The notes under the pieces: generated by a model
The model's input: only the letters and a program-made list of their open reading frames with translations
What the model was told of the DNA's origin: nothing
Databases searched by the model: none
Shown here: positions 33,116 through 41,458 of the stretch, piece after piece
How positions within the stretch are numbered: the stretch's first letter is position 1
Layout of the letters: each line of letters starts with the position of its first letter
Assembly (NCBI RefSeq): GCF_014698475.1
Contig: NZ_JACJTB010000035.1
Location: forward strand, 1-64,000
Length of the DNA stretch: 64,000 nt
Direction: 5' to 3'
Source of the DNA: Nostoc spongiaeforme FACHB-130
GTDB taxonomy: Bacteria > Cyanobacteriota > Cyanobacteriia > Cyanobacteriales > Nostocaceae
Translations under genes and position numbers: made by a program

Positions 33116-34351
33116 CTACAGCTTAAACTTTTCAGTAATTCGCTTCATCGCTTCTTCGACATTTTCCCGGCTGTTGAATGCAGAAATGCGGAAGTAGCCT
33201 TCACCCGCAGCGCCAAAGCCAGAACCAGGTGTACCAACTACATTGCAAGTATGCAGCAATTTATCAAAGAAATCCCAACTTGATAGCCCATTGGGAGTTT
33301 TTACCCAAACATAAGGCGCATTGACACCGCCATAAACTGCGAGTCCGGCGGCGGTGAGTTTTTCTCGAATAATTTTGGCGTTTTCTAAATAGAAACTCAC
33401 CAAAGCCTTGGTTTGTGCTTGTCCATCTGCAAAATAAACTGCTTCCGCACCCCGTTGCACAATGTAAGATACACCGTTGAACTTGGTGGACTGGCGGCGG
33501 TTCCACAGTTTCCACAGTTCCACATCCGAACCATCTGCGGCTTTGGCTGTTAAGGTTTTGGGAACGACAGTTAAAGCACAACGGGTTCCGGTAAAGCCTG
33601 CATTTTTAGAAAAAGAACGAAATTCGATCGCACAATCTCGCGCACCTGCAATTTCGTAAATAGAATGAGGTAAGCTCGGATCTGTAATATAAGCTTCGTA
33701 AGCTGCATCAAAGAAAATAATTGAACCATTGGCTTTGGCGTAGTCTACCCAAGCTTTGAGATGTTCTTTGCTTGCAGTTGCACCAGTGGGGTTATTGGGG
33801 AAACAAAGGTAAATTAAATCAACTTTTTCCTGCGGAATTTCCGCCGTGAAGTTATTTTCTGCTGTCACAGGCAGATATACTAAGCCTGCAAACTCACCTT
33901 TATCATTAGCTGCACCTGTATGACCTGCCATTACATTGGTGTCTACATATACAGGATACACAGGATCAGTTACAGCAATGACGTTGTTGTTACCAAAGAT
34001 ATCGAGAATATTACCAGTGTCGCACTTGGAACCATCAGAAATAAAGATTTCTGAAGCATCGATGTCTGCGCCGCGTGCTTGAAAGTCTTGAGCCGCAATT
34101 TTTTCCCTTAACCAAGCATAACCTTGTTCTGGCCCGTAGCCTTTAAAAGTTGCGCGATCGCCCATTTCTTCCACAGCTTTAATCATCGCTGTGCGGCACG
34201 CTTCTGGTAAAGGTTCGGTAACATCGCCAATTCCCAAACGAATAACTTTAGCATCAGGGTTAGCTTCCGCAAAAGCATTTACCCGCCGCGCAATTTCCGG
34301 GAACAGATAGCCAGCCTTTAGCTTCAGGTAGTTGTCGTTAATCGTCGCCAT
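33116..34351 (-). CDS. dapL: LL-diaminopimelate aminotransferase
   Basis: 411 residues from ATG 34351 ([20 protein letters not shown]), the normal start of this enzyme. Fold type I PLP motifs: [53 protein letters not shown], and [13 protein letters not shown] with the PLP Lys. It converts tetrahydrodipicolinate directly to LL-diaminopimelate using glutamate, the lysine and peptidoglycan precursor route used by cyanobacteria and plants. It is convergent with the NifU-Rieske gene and not part of that set. Confidence 0.95.
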   Translation of the reverse strand: MATINDNYLKLKAGYLFPEIARRVNAFAEANPDAKVIRLGIGDVTEPLPEACRTAMIKAVEEMGDRATFKGYGPEQGYAWLREKIAAQDFQARGADIDASEIFISDGSKCDTGNILDIFGNNNVIAVTDPVYPVYVDTNVMAGHTGAANDKGEFAGLVYLPVTAENNFTAEIPQEKVDLIYLCFPNNPTGATASKEHLKAWVDYAKANGSIIFFDAAYEAYITDPSLPHSIYEIAGARDCAIEFRSFSKNAGFTGTRCALTVVPKTLTAKAADGSDVELWKLWNRRQSTKFNGVSYIVQRGAEAVYFADGQAQTKALVSFYLENAKIIREKLTAAGLAVYGGVNAPYVWVKTPNGLSSWDFFDKLLHTCNVVGTPGSGFGAAGEGYFRISAFNSRENVEEAMKRITEKFKL

Positions 34352-34475
34352 ATTAGATAGTGAAATACGCACTACAACAGCTTACAGCTAATTGCTCTTA
34401 GGGATAGCACAGTTGTTTATGTTGAAGTCTCTTTATCTTTAACGATTGACATTTAGGTAATGTTTAATACATCAA

Positions 34476-34811
34476 TCAAGATATAGCAAAATCTGTATAT
34501 TGGCGCAGTTCTTCGGGATGGAAACCCAAAACAATATCTTCGTGCGGGATACCGGCAGCTAACAATGCTTCTGCCACCGGCTCAGACGTGCCATCATATT
34601 GAAGCCAAACTTTATGATTAATGATATCTATATGCACTATCGAACCATGCACACGTCGCACCCCATCCCAACCAACGTGTACAACTTCGTAATGGTCTCG
34701 CTCCGAGTCAATCACTGCTTCTGTATCTATTTGACCATTAGCAGGTTTGTGACCAGCATATTCAAATATTAATTGACGAATAATTTCCCGATAGCGAGTT
34801 AGTTTATCCAT
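34476..34811 (-). CDS. xisI: XisI-family protein
   Basis: 111 residues from ATG 34811: MDKLTRYREIIRQLIFEYAG, then QIDTEAVIDSERDHYEVVHVGWDGVRRVHG, DIINHKVWLQYDGTSEPVAE, and GIPHEDIVLGFHPEELRQYTDFA. This is the full XisI family length. XisI was named as a controlling factor for excision of the fdxN element in Anabaena, where it works with XisH and XisF. Most genomes carry several xisH-xisI pairs far from such elements. No xisH is present here, and the 209 bp upstream hold none that I can read. Confidence 0.9.
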   Translation of the reverse strand: MDKLTRYREIIRQLIFEYAGHKPANGQIDTEAVIDSERDHYEVVHVGWDGVRRVHGSIVHIDIINHKVWLQYDGTSEPVAEALLAAGIPHEDIVLGFHPEELRQYTDFAIS

Positions 34812-35020
34812 TGAATAATTCTCTCTAGTTGCTGGGCATCGGTAAATAATGAAACATCGAGTAGGCAAAGGCTTATAACTCTTACTAAAAGTATAATTTT
34901 TGTAAAAAAGCGATCGCCTCTTCTCAAACACAAGATGCGATCGCTTTACAAAAATTTAGATAACAGTAATAAGTTTGACAAGCCTCTAACAAAACTAGTT
35001 CCTAGTTTCTATTTCAGCTT

Positions 35021-35530
35021 TTAAACATCCTGTTCACTTAACTCGCGGGTGATATGGTCAAAAGGCTCATCAACAAAAGCAGCATTAGCTACGCCTGCTG
35101 CTGCTACTTGTTCCTTGACGATATCCTTCATAATTTGCACACCACGAACCGTCGGCCCAATAGGTACGCCTAAAGAATTGTAAGTTTCTCTCAAGCCTTG
35201 CAACACACGCTCATCTAACACATTGGTATTACCTGCAACTAGCGCATAAGTAGCGTAGCGGAGGTAATAGTCCATATCGCGCAAACAAGCCGCATAACGA
35301 CGAGTTGTATAGGCATTGCCACCGGGACGAATCAATTCTGGTAATTCTTCAAATAATTTAGCACCAGCTTGCTTGACAATTGCAGCCGCATTTGAATTGA
35401 TAGCAGCCGCCGCTTGTACCCGTGCTGTACCACTTTCAAAATAAGATTTCAGACTGTCGATCGCATTCCGGTCAAAATAACGGCCAGCTACGTCATAATT
35501 CTTAATTAAAGTTGTAACTGCATCGCGCAT
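35021..35530 (-). CDS. apcF: Allophycocyanin beta-18 subunit
   Basis: 169 residues of the phycobiliprotein globin fold: MRDAVTTLIKNYDVAGRYFD, RRYAACLRDMDYYLRYATYA with the bilin-binding Cys82, VLDERVLQGLRETYNSLGVP, and a C-terminus FDHITRELSEQDV typical of the beta-18 type rather than ApcB. In the phycobilisome core it pairs with the ApcE alpha-like domain as part of the terminal energy emitter. Single gene, with about 350 bp to glnA in the divergent direction. Confidence 0.93.
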   Translation of the reverse strand: MRDAVTTLIKNYDVAGRYFDRNAIDSLKSYFESGTARVQAAAAINSNAAAIVKQAGAKLFEELPELIRPGGNAYTTRRYAACLRDMDYYLRYATYALVAGNTNVLDERVLQGLRETYNSLGVPIGPTVRGVQIMKDIVKEQVAAAGVANAAFVDEPFDHITRELSEQDV

Positions 35531-35746
35531 TCCTTTTCTCCCAATCTTTACTATCTATGGTTTGATATTTATTTGGCTGCACTTACGCACCAGTAAATTT
35601 TTGTGCTATTTAAAATAAGTTCTGCACAAAAACAATCTACCCGCTACTTAAGGATTCTATGCCAAAGTTGCCCCCGATGAAATGAACTTTCTTGTTTTTA
35701 CAGATGCCGCGCGAAAGGTTAATATAACCTGTAATCCAGGGAATCT

Positions 35747-35789
35747 GTAACAAAGACTACATAATTATGTAATCTCAAATCTTTACGAT
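35747..35789 (+). promoter_or_regulatory. NtcA-activated glnA promoter
   Basis: A perfect NtcA site GTAACAAAGACTAC (35747-35760, GTA-N8-TAC) followed 23 nt later by a TACGAT -10 box (35784-35789). The start would be near 35796, with the site centred near -42, the usual class II activation geometry. It drives glnA in nitrogen-poor conditions. The leader is about 90 nt; no glutamine-riboswitch core was found in it. Confidence 0.85.
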
Positions 35790-35886
35790 AATCCAGGTGT
35801 GTCACAACTTGGTGCGGATCAGTAGGGTTAGAATGCTTTGGCAGATTCTGGTTTTACAATAGGAAATTGGCAGAGAAGGAGTAACA

Positions 35887-37302
35887 ATGACAACCCCACA
35901 AGAAGTCTTGAAATTGATCCAAGACCAAAACATTCAGATGATTGATCTGAAATTCATCGATACACCAGGAACATGGCAGCACTTAACCGTGTACCATAAC
36001 CAAATCGATGAAAGTTCATTCACTGATGGCGTACCTTTCGACGGTTCCAGTATTCGGGGTTGGAAAGGTATTGAAGAATCAGACATGACAATGGTGTTAG
36101 ATCCCAACACTGCTTGGATCGACCCATTCATGGCAGAGCCAACCTTAAGCATAATTTGTAGCATTAAGGAACCCCGGACAGGGGAATGGTATAACCGTTG
36201 TCCACGGGTTATTGCCCAAAAAGCTATTGATTATCTAGTTTCTACTGGTATTGGTGATACTACTTTCTTTGGCCCTGAAGCTGAATTCTTCATTTTTGAT
36301 GATGTCCGCTTTGACCAAACCGCCAACTCCGGCTACTACTATGTAGACTCTGTAGAAGGTCGTTGGAACTCTGGTAGACAAGAAGGCCCCAACCTGGGTT
36401 ACAAACCACGCTTCAAAGAAGGTTATTTCCCAGTGTCGCCTACCGACAGTTTCCAAGACATTCGGACAGAAATGTTGCTGACAATGGCAAAATGTGGTGT
36501 CCCCATTGAAAAACAACACCATGAAGTAGCAACTGGTGGTCAGTGCGAACTCGGCTTCCGCTTTGGTAAGTTAATTGAAGCGGCTGACTGGTTAATGACT
36601 TACAAATACGTCATCAAAAACGTAGCTAAGAAATATGGCAAAACCGTTACCTTCATGCCAAAACCAATTTTTGGCGATAACGGTTCCGGTATGCACTGTC
36701 ACCAGTCCATTTGGAAGGATGGCAAGCCTCTATTTGCTGGCGATAAGTATGCTGGTTTGAGCGAAATGGCACTACATTACATTGGTGGTATTCTCAAACA
36801 CGCTCCAGCACTATTAGCTATCACCAACCCCACCACAAACTCCTACAAACGTCTAGTACCAGGTTACGAAGCACCTGTTAACTTGGCTTACTCCCAAGGA
36901 AACCGTTCTGCTTCTGTGCGGATTCCTCTCTCTGGCACTAACCCCAAAGCAAAACGCTTAGAGTTCCGTTGTCCAGACGCTACTTCTAACCCTTACTTGG
37001 CATTTGCGGCTATGCTTTGTGCTGGCTTGGATGGGATCAAAAACAAAATTGATCCAGGCGAGCCTCTAGATAAAAATATCTATGAACTGTCTCCAGAAGA
37101 GTTGGCAAAAGTTCCTTCTACCCCAGGTTCTCTAGATAAAGCATTAGCCGCCCTAGAGAATGACCACGCCTTCTTGACCGACACAGGCGTGTTTACAGAA
37201 GACTTCATCCAAAACTGGATTGACTACAAACTAGCTAATGAAGTTGAGCAGATGCAGTTACGTCCTCATCCTTATGAGTTCTATCTCTACTACGACTGCT
37301 AA
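35887..37302 (+). CDS. glnA: Glutamine synthetase type I
   Basis: 471 residues, the GSI-type dodecameric enzyme that makes glutamine from glutamate, ammonium and ATP. It is the entry point for fixed nitrogen. Motifs: [63 protein letters not shown], and the C-terminal [13 protein letters not shown] lies seven nt before the ATG. In cyanobacteria this GS is controlled by small inactivating proteins rather than by adenylylation, and the gene for one of them (gifA) lies convergent at 37440-37640. Confidence 0.97.
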   Translation: MTTPQEVLKLIQDQNIQMIDLKFIDTPGTWQHLTVYHNQIDESSFTDGVPFDGSSIRGWKGIEESDMTMVLDPNTAWIDPFMAEPTLSIICSIKEPRTGEWYNRCPRVIAQKAIDYLVSTGIGDTTFFGPEAEFFIFDDVRFDQTANSGYYYVDSVEGRWNSGRQEGPNLGYKPRFKEGYFPVSPTDSFQDIRTEMLLTMAKCGVPIEKQHHEVATGGQCELGFRFGKLIEAADWLMTYKYVIKNVAKKYGKTVTFMPKPIFGDNGSGMHCHQSIWKDGKPLFAGDKYAGLSEMALHYIGGILKHAPALLAITNPTTNSYKRLVPGYEAPVNLAYSQGNRSASVRIPLSGTNPKAKRLEFRCPDATSNPYLAFAAMLCAGLDGIKNKIDPGEPLDKNIYELSPEELAKVPSTPGSLDKALAALENDHAFLTDTGVFTEDFIQNWIDYKLANEVEQMQLRPHPYEFYLYYDC

Positions 37303-37325
37303 TTGTATTCAGTAGTAATTTTTTG

Positions 37326-37353
37326 AAAGCCACCTCTAGAGGTGGCTTTTTTT
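37326..37353 (+). terminator. glnA terminator
   Basis: A 12-bp perfect stem, AAAGCCACCTCT (37326-37337) and AGAGGTGGCTTT (37338-37349), followed by T residues, 24 nt after the glnA stop. A mature hairpin would open four central bases as loop. It separates glnA from the convergent gifA gene. Confidence 0.9.
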
Positions 37354-37439
37354 ATGATTTAACACTACTGACTACTTTTTTAAAGAATAGTAACAGTGAT
37401 GAGGACAAAAGACTTTTTACCCTATCACCTACTTTCAAC

Positions 37440-37640
37440 CTAGCTCATCGAAGCGTTGCTACTGCCATAAATCGCGCGTGCAGTTTGGTCTACCTTGCCT
37501 TGAATGGGATTCCAATAATGGGAAACTTCTTCAGGAAGACCAAGTTCTTGTGCAGCACGCATCAGCATTGATTGTTGACGGTTTTTAACTTGTTGATGTT
37601 GGCGCACCATCAATGCACGAGATTTTTCTTGAATAGACAT
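37440..37640 (-). CDS. gifA: Glutamine synthetase inactivating factor IF7
   Basis: 66 residues: MSIQEKSRALMVRQHQQVKN, RQQSMLMRAAQELGLPEE, ending ARAIYGSSNASMS. It matches the IF7 proteins (RALM.RHHQ..KNRQQSML.RAA core, SNAS. C-terminus), which are small, basic and intrinsically disordered and bind GS to switch it off when ammonium is ample. The convergent position after glnA is the same as that of gifA in Anabaena PCC 7120. Its promoter carries an NtcA site placed for repression. Confidence 0.88.
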   Translation of the reverse strand: MSIQEKSRALMVRQHQQVKNRQQSMLMRAAQELGLPEEVSHYWNPIQGKVDQTARAIYGSSNASMS

Positions 37641-37698
37641 ACTTCAGTCCCCCTTAAGGTTTAGTTATATTTTTTAGCTGATAGTTCTTTCATTTATT

Positions 37699-37729
37699 AA
37701 TATAGCAAAAATTCTGTAGCTTAAGCTAC
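37699..37729 (-). promoter_or_regulatory. gifA promoter with repressing NtcA site
   Basis: GTAGCTTAAGCTAC (37716-37729) is a perfect, fully palindromic NtcA site. On the minus strand a TATATT -10 box (37699-37704) lies 11 nt beyond it, so the NtcA site covers the -35 region. This is a repressor position: bound NtcA would block gifA while activating glnA. Confidence 0.8.
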
Positions 37730-37937
37730 CGTTTTAGCTTATAAGCCCATAAATCAATAAAACTTAATATTTGAAGGGCTGTGATGAGTATTTTTGCGTG
37801 AGGAAAAAACCCAAAAGTCATGATTTTCTGATATTTTTACCAAAAATTACTTTTAGGAAAATCAATCATTTCGGTTTTCGGCAAGGAAGAAAAAACTGAG
37901 ATAGCATCAAAAATGACAGTTAATAAAACTTCATACT

Positions 37938-38837
37938 ATGACAGTTACTTATCCACGGAAATTTCAGGATAATCTAGGTGCGAGAGATATCTTAAAGCGG
38001 GTAGTTGGCGATCGCGAACTACACCTGATAACCCTAAATCGCTACCGTTACAACGAACAGCGCAGTTGCAAAGACCTAACTGAACTAATTGAAAAACTCA
38101 ACGGACAGCCACGAGAACTGATCAAGGATTTATCGCATCACATTGCAGATGAAGCGCGTCATGCTATGTGGTTAACCGATTTATTAATAGACCTGGGAGC
38201 CGATATCGGTACGCCCCCAGGAATTTCTTATATTGATGAATTTGAAAAGCTGATAGACCAATCTTCTTATGATGAAGCAGGGACGCTAGAAGATGGTATT
38301 ATTGCTCCCCTAGCAGCAATTAACGTGACCGAAAAACGCGGTTGTGAGTATTTCTCCGCCCATATTTATGCCCTCAAGCAAGCACCACAAACCGAAGAAA
38401 ACATCAAAATCCGCGAAACCATCGAAAAAATTCTGCCAGAAGAAGCCGGACACGTCCGTTGGGGAAACCGTTGGTTAGGCAAAATAGCCGATAAAAGTCC
38501 AGAACATCGGCAAAAAGTCGAGCAAGCCAAGCGTAAATATGCAGCAATAGAACAAGCTGCTTATGAGTCAGGGATGGATATTACCCTGGGTGCAGAACTT
38601 CGACGTGTAACAAGGTTGGTGGAAGTAGCCAATACGATGCCAATTTGGGAACGTCCCCAATACCTAATGGAACGCTTACCCCAAGCTTTACTCGCCCCAG
38701 AATTGCAATTTACCAGAATTCAAGCAGCACAAAAAGCTTGGCAGCGTAACCCACAAGAATTTATGGAAAAGTTTGTGCCAATGTTCATCAACGGCATCAA
38801 AAAGAGCGAGGTAGAAACAGAGAAAACAAAAGTTTAA
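37938..38837 (+). CDS. Ferritin-like diiron protein
   Basis: 299 residues, helical, with two metal-ligand sets of the ferritin-like four-helix bundle: Glu40 and DEARH (Glu72-x2-His75) in the first pair of helices, and Glu132 and EEAGH (Glu169-x2-His172) in the second. A C-terminal extension of ~100 residues follows. This pattern is that of diiron oxidases/oxygenases and rubrerythrin-like proteins. Substrate is unknown. It starts at ATG 37938 and has no operon partner. The intergenic region to gifA (297 bp) is shared with the gifA promoter. Confidence 0.78.
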   Translation: MTVTYPRKFQDNLGARDILKRVVGDRELHLITLNRYRYNEQRSCKDLTELIEKLNGQPRELIKDLSHHIADEARHAMWLTDLLIDLGADIGTPPGISYIDEFEKLIDQSSYDEAGTLEDGIIAPLAAINVTEKRGCEYFSAHIYALKQAPQTEENIKIRETIEKILPEEAGHVRWGNRWLGKIADKSPEHRQKVEQAKRKYAAIEQAAYESGMDITLGAELRRVTRLVEVANTMPIWERPQYLMERLPQALLAPELQFTRIQAAQKAWQRNPQEFMEKFVPMFINGIKKSEVETEKTKV

Positions 38838-38930
38838 ATTAATTAGGACTTACGTAAGTGTCACAATTGGTGCTTGGTGCGTGACGCAACAAGAAGATTT
38901 GAACGTAGTCATCAGATTTATAGCGTCACG

Positions 38931-39066
38931 CTACTGGCGTGGCAAGGCTAAAGTAGTGCAAATATTTAGTTCTTGTGGTGTGGGCATCTTGCCCGCACCG
39001 GACGGGCTAGATGCCCATCCCACAAGAGAGTTTTAATGTAACATTTTAGCCTTGACACGCCACTAC
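38931..39066. repeat. MITE-like nested foldback element
   Basis: Outer arms of about 26 nt (38931-38956 and 39041-39066; shared core GGCGTG.CAAGGCTAAA) and inner arms of 24 nt (38972-38995 and 39003-39026; core GTGGGCATCT.GCCCG) fold on each other. The whole unit of about 136 bp has no coding capacity, and both stems carry a few mismatches. It lies in the 324-bp gap between the diiron and TPR genes. It looks like a non-autonomous miniature element. Confidence 0.75.
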
Positions 39067-39161
39067 TTCAGATTTACTTTATAAGTCGTCTCTTAAAACT
39101 CATTCCATATCATTAGTTGGTTAGTGAGAATGCAGCTAAGACAGAAAGTTAGTCCGCAATT

Positions 39162-39830
39162 CTAACGTTGTACCTGTTGAATTAAAGTTTGTGTTTGTTG
39201 ATAGCTTGTGGTGTCGCCTTGCTGGCGAAACAGTGTTGCTGCTTGCTGTAAATCCGCGATCGCGTTACGCTGATCTCCTAAAGCATATTTAGCCAGTCCG
39301 CGATTACCGTAAGCATTTGCTAAATTTGGATTCAAACTAATTGCTTGGCTAAAGTCAGAAATTGCGGCTTGGGGATTTTGTTGTTTAAAGTAAGCCAATC
39401 CTCGATTATAGTAAGCATCTACAGACTGCGGATCAATTTTGATTGTGCTGTTAAAGTCCGCGATCGCTTTTTGTAAATTGCCCATTTGGGCATAAACCGT
39501 TCCCCGACTATTATAGGCATCTACATGCTGTGGATTAAGTTGTAGTGCTTGGTTAAAGTCGGTAATTGCGGCGCTTAAGTCTCCAATTTGTGATTTGGCT
39601 AAACCCCGCAGACAAAAACCTTCGTAAAATTTGGGATTTTGCTGTACTACTTTATCAAAATCTGCTATTGCTTCCCGAAAATCGCCTTGTTCTAACTTCT
39701 GTACCCCTTGTTGATAAGATTCATGAAAATTTCTTTGATTATTTGGTGTTTTGCCATAAACAACCGTAGGTAATGCACCAAACAAAATTGTCATTCCCAA
39801 AACTGCAATTTTTTGCCGGATATGTTGCAT
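39162..39830 (-). CDS. Exported TPR protein
   Basis: 222 residues. A signal peptide (IAVLGMTILFGALPTVVYG) is followed by five regular tetratricopeptide repeats of 34 residues (for example YQQGVQKLEQGDFREAIADF, AITDFNQALQLNPQHVDAYN, AIADFNSTIKIDPQSVDAYY, AISDFSQAISLNPNLANAYG). It is probably periplasmic, binding protein partners. Very common type in cyanobacteria, function unassigned. The mntH gene lies upstream on the same strand with a 55-bp gap, so the two may be co-transcribed. Confidence 0.85.
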   Translation of the reverse strand: MQHIRQKIAVLGMTILFGALPTVVYGKTPNNQRNFHESYQQGVQKLEQGDFREAIADFDKVVQQNPKFYEGFCLRGLAKSQIGDLSAAITDFNQALQLNPQHVDAYNSRGTVYAQMGNLQKAIADFNSTIKIDPQSVDAYYNRGLAYFKQQNPQAAISDFSQAISLNPNLANAYGNRGLAKYALGDQRNAIADLQQAATLFRQQGDTTSYQQTQTLIQQVQR

Positions 39831-39885
39831 AATTCTACCCCTTCACCCTTGCAGTACTAGTGAGGATTTTTCCTCTTTGATTATT

Positions 39886-41235
39886 TTAACCAAATAACCA
39901 ACCAGAAATAGTTTGCAATAACAACCCAGCATTTAAAATGATTATGGCGATCGCTACTAGCCATGATAAGGTTTTTAACAACCAAGGATTAACAAATTCA
40001 CCCATTAAGCGGCGATTACTCGTAAACATTACTAACGGCACTATGGCAAATGATAGCTGTAAACTTAAGATTACTTGGCTAAAAATTAATAAGCTACTTG
40101 TACTTTGTTCGCCAAAATAAATAATAGAAATTAAGGCTGGCATAATTGCAATCAGCCTTGTTACTAATCGACGTAACCAAGGTTTCAGGCGTAAATTTAA
40201 AAAGCCTTCCATGACAATTTGTCCGGCTAGAGTTGCCGTCAGGGTGGAACTTTGTCCAGAAGCTAATAAGGCTAAACCAAAAATGGCACTAGCAGCATTT
40301 ACACCCAACAAAGGAGAAAGCAATTGATAAGCATATTGAATTTCCGCAACATCCTGATGTCCAGAAAAGTGAAATGTTGCTGCTGCCACAATTAATATTG
40401 CAGAATTAATCAATAAGGCAAAACATAACGCAAATGTCGAATCAAGCGTACCGATTTTAATCGCTTCCCATCGCTTTTCTGTAGTTGGTTTCCAAGCGCG
40501 TGTCTGGACAATTGATGAGTGCAAATATAAATTATGAGGCATGACTGTAGCACCCAAAATGCCAATAGCAATATATAGCATTCCAGGATTTTGTAAAATT
40601 TCTACTTTGGGAGCATAACCTAATAAAATTCTGCCCCAATCAGGACGCGAAAAAATCATTTCAATAGCAAAACATATACTGACAGTTCCTACTAACATAA
40701 TTACTAAGCCTTCTGTGTAGCGAAAGCCTTTTTTTTGTAGTAATAACAATACAAATACATCTAGTGCTGTAATGCACACACCCCAACTTAGGGGAATCCC
40801 AAAAAGTAATTGTAGCGCGATCGCACTTCCTAAAACTTCGGCTAAATCACAAGCTGCGATCGCAATCTCACACAACAACCATAAACTAAAACTCACACGC
40901 GGGCTAAAATAATCTCGACAAGCTTGGGCTAAATCTTTTCCCGTCGCTACCCCTAACCGCACACACAGCGATTGCATTAAAATCGCTATCAAGTTAGAAA
41001 GCATAATCACAGTTAGCAGCGCATAGCCAAATTTAGCCCCGCCAGCTAAATCAGTCGCCCAGTTTCCCGGATCAATATATCCTACAGAAACTAGATATCC
41101 TGTCCCTGCATACGCCAATATCTTCCGCCAAAAATTTTTGCTCTGGGGGATTTTTATACTGCGGTGAACTTCAGGTAAACTAGGCTTTTTCGCCTTATTC
41201 TCCAAAAAGACATTTGCATATATTCTAATTTTCAT
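39886..41235 (-). CDS. mntH: Nramp-family divalent metal transporter
   Basis: 449 residues with about 11 membrane helices. It has the two Nramp metal-site motifs: GYIDPGNWATDLAGG in helix 1 (DPGN) and ATVMPHNLYLHSS in helix 6 (MPH). By family it is a proton-coupled importer of Mn2+ or Fe2+. The N-terminus before helix 1 is ~40 residues and charged. It is divergent from a metal-exporting P-type ATPase gene across 223 bp, which suggests joint metal-responsive control. Confidence 0.88.
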   Translation of the reverse strand: MKIRIYANVFLENKAKKPSLPEVHRSIKIPQSKNFWRKILAYAGTGYLVSVGYIDPGNWATDLAGGAKFGYALLTVIMLSNLIAILMQSLCVRLGVATGKDLAQACRDYFSPRVSFSLWLLCEIAIAACDLAEVLGSAIALQLLFGIPLSWGVCITALDVFVLLLLQKKGFRYTEGLVIMLVGTVSICFAIEMIFSRPDWGRILLGYAPKVEILQNPGMLYIAIGILGATVMPHNLYLHSSIVQTRAWKPTTEKRWEAIKIGTLDSTFALCFALLINSAILIVAAATFHFSGHQDVAEIQYAYQLLSPLLGVNAASAIFGLALLASGQSSTLTATLAGQIVMEGFLNLRLKPWLRRLVTRLIAIMPALISIIYFGEQSTSSLLIFSQVILSLQLSFAIVPLVMFTSNRRLMGEFVNPWLLKTLSWLVAIAIIILNAGLLLQTISGWLFG

Positions 41236-41417
41236 AATTTTCTCATAATCTTACGAAAATTTGACACACTGGCATCTTTCCCCAGGTAAATTTATCCATA
41301 TTCACATTGGCTGAAACTTTCTCACATCATTTCATCCAGTCATTCAATTAGTGATTGATAAAGATTCTCTTTCTTAAAAATTTAACTTGCATAAAATAGT
41401 GATTTCTCATAAATTTG

Positions 41418-41435
41418 AATATAAGCTCATATATT
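41418..41435. promoter_or_regulatory. Possible metal-regulator operator
   Basis: A hyphenated palindrome AATATA-AGCTCA-TATATT lies 24 nt before the ATPase gene, in the mntH/ATPase divergent region. Size, AT-rich composition and place are compatible with an ArsR/SmtB-type operator, but it does not match the usual core closely. No regulator gene is adjacent. Confidence 0.25.
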
Positions 41436-41458
41436 AAATAAACTAGTTTTTTGCCAAA

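Noticed and set aside
34476-34811. Excision element boundary at xisI
   Set aside because: No xisH, xisF-type recombinase or interrupted gene is visible nearby; the neighbouring dapL and apcF genes are intact.
35790-35886. Glutamine riboswitch in the glnA leader
   Set aside because: The glnA RNA motif core (GGACGGAAGTAGG-like) was looked for in the leader and is absent.
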